Shown one piece after another: positions 16,301 to 18,664 of a DNA stretch of 18,664 nt. The DNA comes from Cytophagaceae bacterium (GTDB taxonomy: Bacteria; Bacteroidota; Bacteroidia; Cytophagales; Cytophagaceae). Location of the stretch: contig JAGKWN010000081.1 of NCBI GenBank assembly GCA_021151805.1, positions 1 to 18,664 of the forward strand, written 5' to 3'. How positions within the stretch are numbered: the first letter of the stretch is position 1; each line of letters opens with the position of its first letter. The notes beneath the pieces were generated by a model, which was given only the letters and a program-made list of their open reading frames with translations, did no database searches and was not told the DNA's origin. A program made the translations under genes and the position numbers.

Positions 16301-17074
16301 ATACATACGCACTCTGAAGTAAGGCCTTTCATAGTCCCCGTGATTGCCCGGATCTTCCAGAACTGCTGCATACCGGTATGTAAAAATATTGTTGGTTGGA
16401 GTAACCATGAATGTCTGCTGAATCAATGCAGCATTTCCACCGTTCACATAATTTTCAAGACGTATGGAAAAATTGCCGCCTGGTGCAACCACCGGCAAGG
16501 TTGGTATATAGGGATCGACCATAGTAGCATCCATGATGGTATGTCTCGTAGGAACGAAGTTATTAACCAGGTTACATGGAATAACATTCTGGCAGGCATT
16601 GCCTGTAAAGCCCTGCCAGCCGGCAGTAGTACCAGACTCAAAATCAACATTCTCACAAGGGCCATTGATAGCTAAAGGCATATTAGGAGATGCAGATTGC
16701 TGGATGGCAAATGCTGATTTCTGCTTTAAAAAATCCGGATACGTGCTGATATACCTTTGTGTCATATCATCTACATACTGACCAATATTGTTTTTGGTAA
16801 TCGTACCGAATTCAACCTGCTTGAAAAAATCCGGTCGCTCGTCGGGGTACTTATACATTAAAAACTTCATAAACAACTCAATATCATCCTGTGATACCTG
16901 AGTCTTCGCCATAATGTGTTTACGCATGGCAATCATATCAATCGACTCCCATAAGTCTTCAGCAAGGTGCTTCGGATTTTCATCTGACGGGACTTCCTGA
17001 GCGTTCAACCTTAGTGATAAAAAAAGAATTACCAGACAGCCGAAAAAAACTCGAATAGAGTAAATGTACTTCAT
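13331..17074 (-). CDS. Large T9SS-secreted protein with Ig/PKD-like repeats and type B sorting domain
   Basis: 1247 residues. A Sec signal peptide ends near LNAQ (residue 26). Residues 27-135 form a predicted helical region of no recognised family. Residues 138-355 look like a jelly-roll/MAM-like binding domain beginning PCENVDFESGTTAGW. Roughly eight or nine Ig/PKD-like modules follow (about 360-1150), many with a Cys pair and GKYTL- or GVYSI-type closing strands. The last 90 residues (ADAFSPNHDGTNDQF, FNRWGEIIFES, WDGVYKGEIMPIGVYPW) are the gliding-motility-associated type B C-terminal domain that targets cargo to the type IX secretion system. The protein is therefore expected on the surface or outside the cell, perhaps as an adhesin or sugar-binding protein; no catalytic motif is seen. 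Start: ATG 17072-17074. It is monocistronic, with its own promoter region and terminator. Confidence 0.92.
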   Translation of the reverse strand: MKYIYSIRVFFGCLVILFLSLRLNAQEVPSDENPKHLAEDLWESIDMIAMRKHIMAKTQVSQDDIELFMKFLMYKYPDERPDFFKQVEFGTITKNNIGQYVDDMTQRYISTYPDFLKQKSAFAIQQSASPNMPLAINGPCENVDFESGTTAGWQGFTGNACQNVIPCNLVNNFVPTRHTIMDATMVDPYIPTLPVVAPGGNFSIRLENYVNGGNAALIQQTFMVTPTNNIFTYRYAAVLEDPGNHGDYERPYFRVRMYDKNGKEIPCASYTAIAKPPIQNFTYSQVLNPNYNPNDNNTNNDNQYLNLYYRDWTTVSIPLLGLEGQNVTIQFIASDCSRGGHLGYAYVDAKCSFLDTKIPPTICGAEDVTLYGPSDFAAYQWSGPGIVGPNNTQNITANKSGKYTLKLTPVADNPCPVTVSTSIPERCVPVPISDHLCESIKGTQIRNNINLTSYNTKITAYNALAQVVSWHSAKPASNANKIANPTKVNVANGSKFYAVIKYTTVGTDTAEIDFTVNTLPVIQFPIVSPLCEGGTAVDISTLVAPTGGVFKGTNVTSAGVLTPVKAGTYPLKYIYTNAIGCIDSSTSSVIVNKPPVLTVNPNPKICTTTSFVTLQATASNYSTVIWSGGSGVFSASNALTTRYTPSAAEMAAGTADLLIEVDGKTPCANVSQNLQIEFVQPPTVDAGIDQDLCADQAASISLTGNGSNAMSYKWTGGAGYFTQPTSLNTAYHPTATEIESDSVILKMTSISNAPCNAVSDNVVIRFHKLPVVDAGKDTIVCNGASVTFTAIAGAGDTFTWTNKNGTTLSATPTVTVVADTDSMLIIKAVNSYGCSNKDTVEVDAFKPPVFALGGPFCITNGMTLNANPVIPDPAPELPVWKKDNVILSEENGYTLNVTDKGKYSITYTRGGCIATDVTDVFKNPELVTPDAFKSCEQTSISVTTTNLPNAYYVWQNNGVILPGSSNRNSINVVAGLNKYYISVTDANNCSAEDSFLVTGIPDPVLSLSDTSICGDKYFMLDGLPDNAGDLSAYPLSYEWKFNSAVISTASQIKIDKAGKYELQVSAENCTGNSEMDVQIHPFPVVTIPSVYKFCPESDGEVILESSPAYAYLWGPGGETTQSIKVKSEGVYSITVTSDVNCSSTAKTTVRELCPPKLFVADAFSPNHDGTNDQFNTYGIHIGTFKLLIFNRWGEIIFESIDKDSYWDGVYKGEIMPIGVYPWVITYEGDSQEFKGPYKLEGSVTIVK

Positions 17075-17103
17075 AGAAATAATATTTTAGTTTACCATCA
17101 ATT

Positions 17104-17135
17104 CAGTACTATTTATTACATTGGTAATTTACAAA
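17104..17135 (-). promoter_or_regulatory. Candidate promoter of the large T9SS protein gene
   Basis: On the minus strand a TTTG (17132-17135) is followed after 20 bases by TAGTACTG (17104-17111), a 6-of-8 match to the -7 consensus TAnnTTTG, about 30 bases before the ATG. An inverted repeat TTACCA (17092-17097)/TGGTAA (17122-17127) brackets the -7 box. The spacing is right for a Bacteroidota promoter, but the box match is only partial. Confidence 0.4.
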
Positions 17136-17138
17136 GAA

Positions 17139-17153
17139 TAAATGTAACATTTA
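17139..17153. promoter_or_regulatory. 15-base palindromic operator candidate
   Basis: TAAATGT (17139-17145), one central base, ACATTTA (17147-17153): perfect dyad symmetry over 15 bases. It lies three bases upstream of the candidate -33 TTTG of the T9SS protein gene, where an activator or repressor dimer would act. The regulator is unknown. Confidence 0.45.
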
Positions 17154-17350
17154 CTATTTTATATAGGATTTTCCCACAACGATTTTTTTAGCATCTCTCA
17201 GTATCATGCTGAAGCGACTACTTCAAAATATAATTATATACCTGATTATAAATATATTAAAAACTACCAATTATTCATTCGCTTTCTTTGCGCAGGTAAA
17301 ACAGAAATATTTCATCAAAAAGCTCTTTATACGATAATTCAGCACTTTTT

Positions 17351-17362
17351 ATGTGACATTTA
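17351..17362. promoter_or_regulatory. Second copy of the ATGTnACATTTA site
   Basis: ATGTGACATTTA differs at one base from ATGTAACATTTA at 17142-17153 and keeps the ATGT-n-ACAT palindromic core. It lies about 100 bases before the aminotransferase start, so the same regulator could act on both divergent genes. In such AT-rich DNA chance similarity cannot be excluded. Confidence 0.35.
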
Positions 17363-17464
17363 AATATATTTTAATAAAAAATAACATCCACAGAAAAATA
17401 CAAAAAGCAGAATTCAGTCCCTTTTCCCGATTGTCAATGCATGCAATCCTGATTAACTTGCGGC

Positions 17465-18637
17465 ATGCTTACAAACAGACAACTTTTCCTAGACCACCTG
17501 GCACAAACATCCGATTCTCCCCTGGCTCTACAAATTGAAAGAGCTTCAGGCGTATATATGTATGGAGAAAATGACAAACGTTATTTAGATCTGATTTCAG
17601 GTATAGGAGTAAGCAACATCGGGCATTGTCACCCAAAAGTTGTTCAGGCGATTCACGAACAAAGTTCAAAATACATGCACCTGATGGTTTATGGAGAATT
17701 TATTCAAACCCCTCAGGTAAAACTTGCAGCACAACTGGTTGAAACACTTTCCCCGAATCTGGATGCTGTTTACCTGGTGAATTCAGGCAGTGAAGCCACG
17801 GAAGGTGCATTAAAACTGGCGAAACGTTATACTGGTAGAAGAGAAATTATCTCCTGTAAAAATGCCTACCATGGCTCTTCTCATGGCGCCTTAAGTATTA
17901 TGGGCAATGAATTTTTCAAGCAGGCTTTCCGTCCGTTACTTCCAGGCATTAAACATATTGAATATAATAATCCCGAAGACCTGTCACTTATAACAGAGCA
18001 GACTGCAGCTGTTATAGTGGAAACGATCCAGGGTGAAGCCGGCATACGAGTGGCTGATAAGAGTTATATGCAGGCGCTCAGACAACGCTGCAACTATACA
18101 GGCACGTTATTGATACTGGATGAAATTCAATGCGGCTTCGGCAGAACGGGTTCTTTCTGGGCATTCGAACAGTATGGCATAATACCTGATATTCTGTTAA
18201 CTGCCAAAGGCATGGGCGGCGGTATGCCAATCGGTGCATTCATTTCTTCCAAAGAAATTATGAGTGCACTTTCTCACAACCCGGTACTGGGTCACATTAC
18301 AACGTTCGGTGGGCATCCGGTAAGTTGTGTTGCGGCAAGTGCATGTATAGAAGTAATTCAGGAAGAAAAGCTAACCGAGCATGTAATCAGAAAAGCAGAT
18401 CTGTTTAAGAAACATTTCAAACACCCGGGCATTAAAGAGATACGTAATGCAGGCCTGATGATGGCTGTAGAGTTTGAATCATATCCGGTGCTGAAAAAAA
18501 TTATTGATCATGCCATTACCAAAGGCATATTGACAGACTGGTTTTTATTTTGCGATAACTCTATGCGAATCGCACCACCATTGATTATATCAGATGAAGA
18601 AATTATAGAAGCCTGCGCAATACTATCAGGCTGTTAA
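17465..18637 (+). CDS. Class III PLP-dependent aminotransferase (ArgD/ornithine aminotransferase-like)
   Basis: 390 residues, full length for the class III family that includes acetylornithine, ornithine and 4-aminobutyrate aminotransferases. Visible motifs are DLISGIGVSNIGHCHP (42-57), the phosphate-binding VNSGSEATEGALKLAKRYTGR (105-125), NAYHGSSHGALS (133-144), ETIQGEAG (186-193), LILDEIQCGFGRTG with Asp219 contacting the pyridine nitrogen, and LLTAKGMGGGMPIGA with the Schiff-base Lys248; TTFGGHP (279-285) completes the cofactor site. The closing MRIAPPLIIS segment is typical of acetylornithine/ornithine enzymes. The substrate cannot be fixed from sequence alone, and no arginine biosynthesis gene is adjacent, so no symbol is assigned. 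The ATG at 17465 is preferred; no Shine-Dalgarno sequence is seen. A terminator hairpin follows nine bases after the stop. Confidence 0.9.
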   Translation: MLTNRQLFLDHLAQTSDSPLALQIERASGVYMYGENDKRYLDLISGIGVSNIGHCHPKVVQAIHEQSSKYMHLMVYGEFIQTPQVKLAAQLVETLSPNLDAVYLVNSGSEATEGALKLAKRYTGRREIISCKNAYHGSSHGALSIMGNEFFKQAFRPLLPGIKHIEYNNPEDLSLITEQTAAVIVETIQGEAGIRVADKSYMQALRQRCNYTGTLLILDEIQCGFGRTGSFWAFEQYGIIPDILLTAKGMGGGMPIGAFISSKEIMSALSHNPVLGHITTFGGHPVSCVAASACIEVIQEEKLTEHVIRKADLFKKHFKHPGIKEIRNAGLMMAVEFESYPVLKKIIDHAITKGILTDWFLFCDNSMRIAPPLIISDEEIIEACAILSGC

Positions 18638-18646
18638 TAAAAAATC

Positions 18647-18664
18647 CCTTCCAGATCTGGAAGG
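18647..18664 (+). terminator. Terminator hairpin cut by the window edge
   Basis: CCTTCCAGATCTGGAAGG is a perfect 18-base palindrome directly after the aminotransferase stop, preceded by an A run (18639-18644). The mirror-image T run that would complete an intrinsic terminator is expected just past the window end and is not visible. Confidence 0.7.

Larger units (their letters stand above)
17075..17464. other. 390-base divergent AT-rich intergenic region
   Basis: This region separates the T9SS protein (minus) from the aminotransferase (plus). No ORF with coding character, tRNA or terminator is visible. It holds a candidate minus-strand promoter (17104-17135), two ATGTnACATTTA sites (17142-17153, 17351-17362), and just before the aminotransferase a possible plus-strand promoter (TTG, about 20 bases, TAACTTG, ending within a few bases of the ATG), which would give a nearly leaderless transcript. 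Confidence 0.6.

Overview
The window looks like a chromosomal segment of a Bacteroidota bacterium, most likely a Cytophagales member resembling Cytophaga hutchinsonii. The grounds are a secreted protein with a type B C-terminal sorting domain of the type IX secretion system (T9SS), a DUF5686 outer-membrane protein, a 7TMR-DISM histidine kinase, a ParC with the HPHGDAS motif, AT-rich spacers, starts with no clear Shine-Dalgarno sequence, and TAnnTTTG-like promoter boxes. The species name is an inference. No mobile element, tRNA, rRNA or CRISPR array is visible, and this reads as ordinary core genome.

Layout. 1-3308 (minus) is the conserved translation operon thrS-infC-rpmI-rplT, with a terminator hairpin at the left edge and a structured rpmI-rplT spacer. 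3390-6966 (minus) is a two-gene unit: a DUF5686 outer-membrane protein that has no ATG start, then, four bases later, a TPR lipoprotein whose N-terminus resembles the Bacteroidota surface-export signal. A large bulged inverted repeat (7050-7109) lies just upstream of the DUF5686 gene. 7122-10180 (minus) holds a small PH-like protein gene downstream of parC (topoisomerase IV subunit A). A 63-base divergent spacer separates parC from a small plus-strand lipoprotein that may have a BamE-like fold. 10641-13092 (minus) is a pair: a DUF922 secreted metalloprotease candidate followed by a 7TMR-DISM histidine kinase with no response regulator beside it. 13331-17074 (minus) is a 1247-residue T9SS cargo protein with many Ig/PKD-like modules, ended by a bidirectional terminator. 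After a 390-base divergent spacer, 17465-18637 (plus) encodes a class III PLP aminotransferase, followed by a terminator hairpin cut by the window edge.

Themes. Much of the accessory content concerns the cell envelope: an outer-membrane barrel candidate, two lipoproteins, an exported protease, a sensor kinase with an extracytoplasmic domain, and a large surface or secreted adhesin-like protein. The most noteworthy non-coding signals are the bulged inverted repeat before the DUF5686 gene and two near-identical 12-base ATGTnACATTTA sites in the divergent spacer at 17075-17464. Nothing here by itself proves a new biological system. The DUF5686/TPR pair, the DUF922/kinase pair and the two-site spacer are the best leads.
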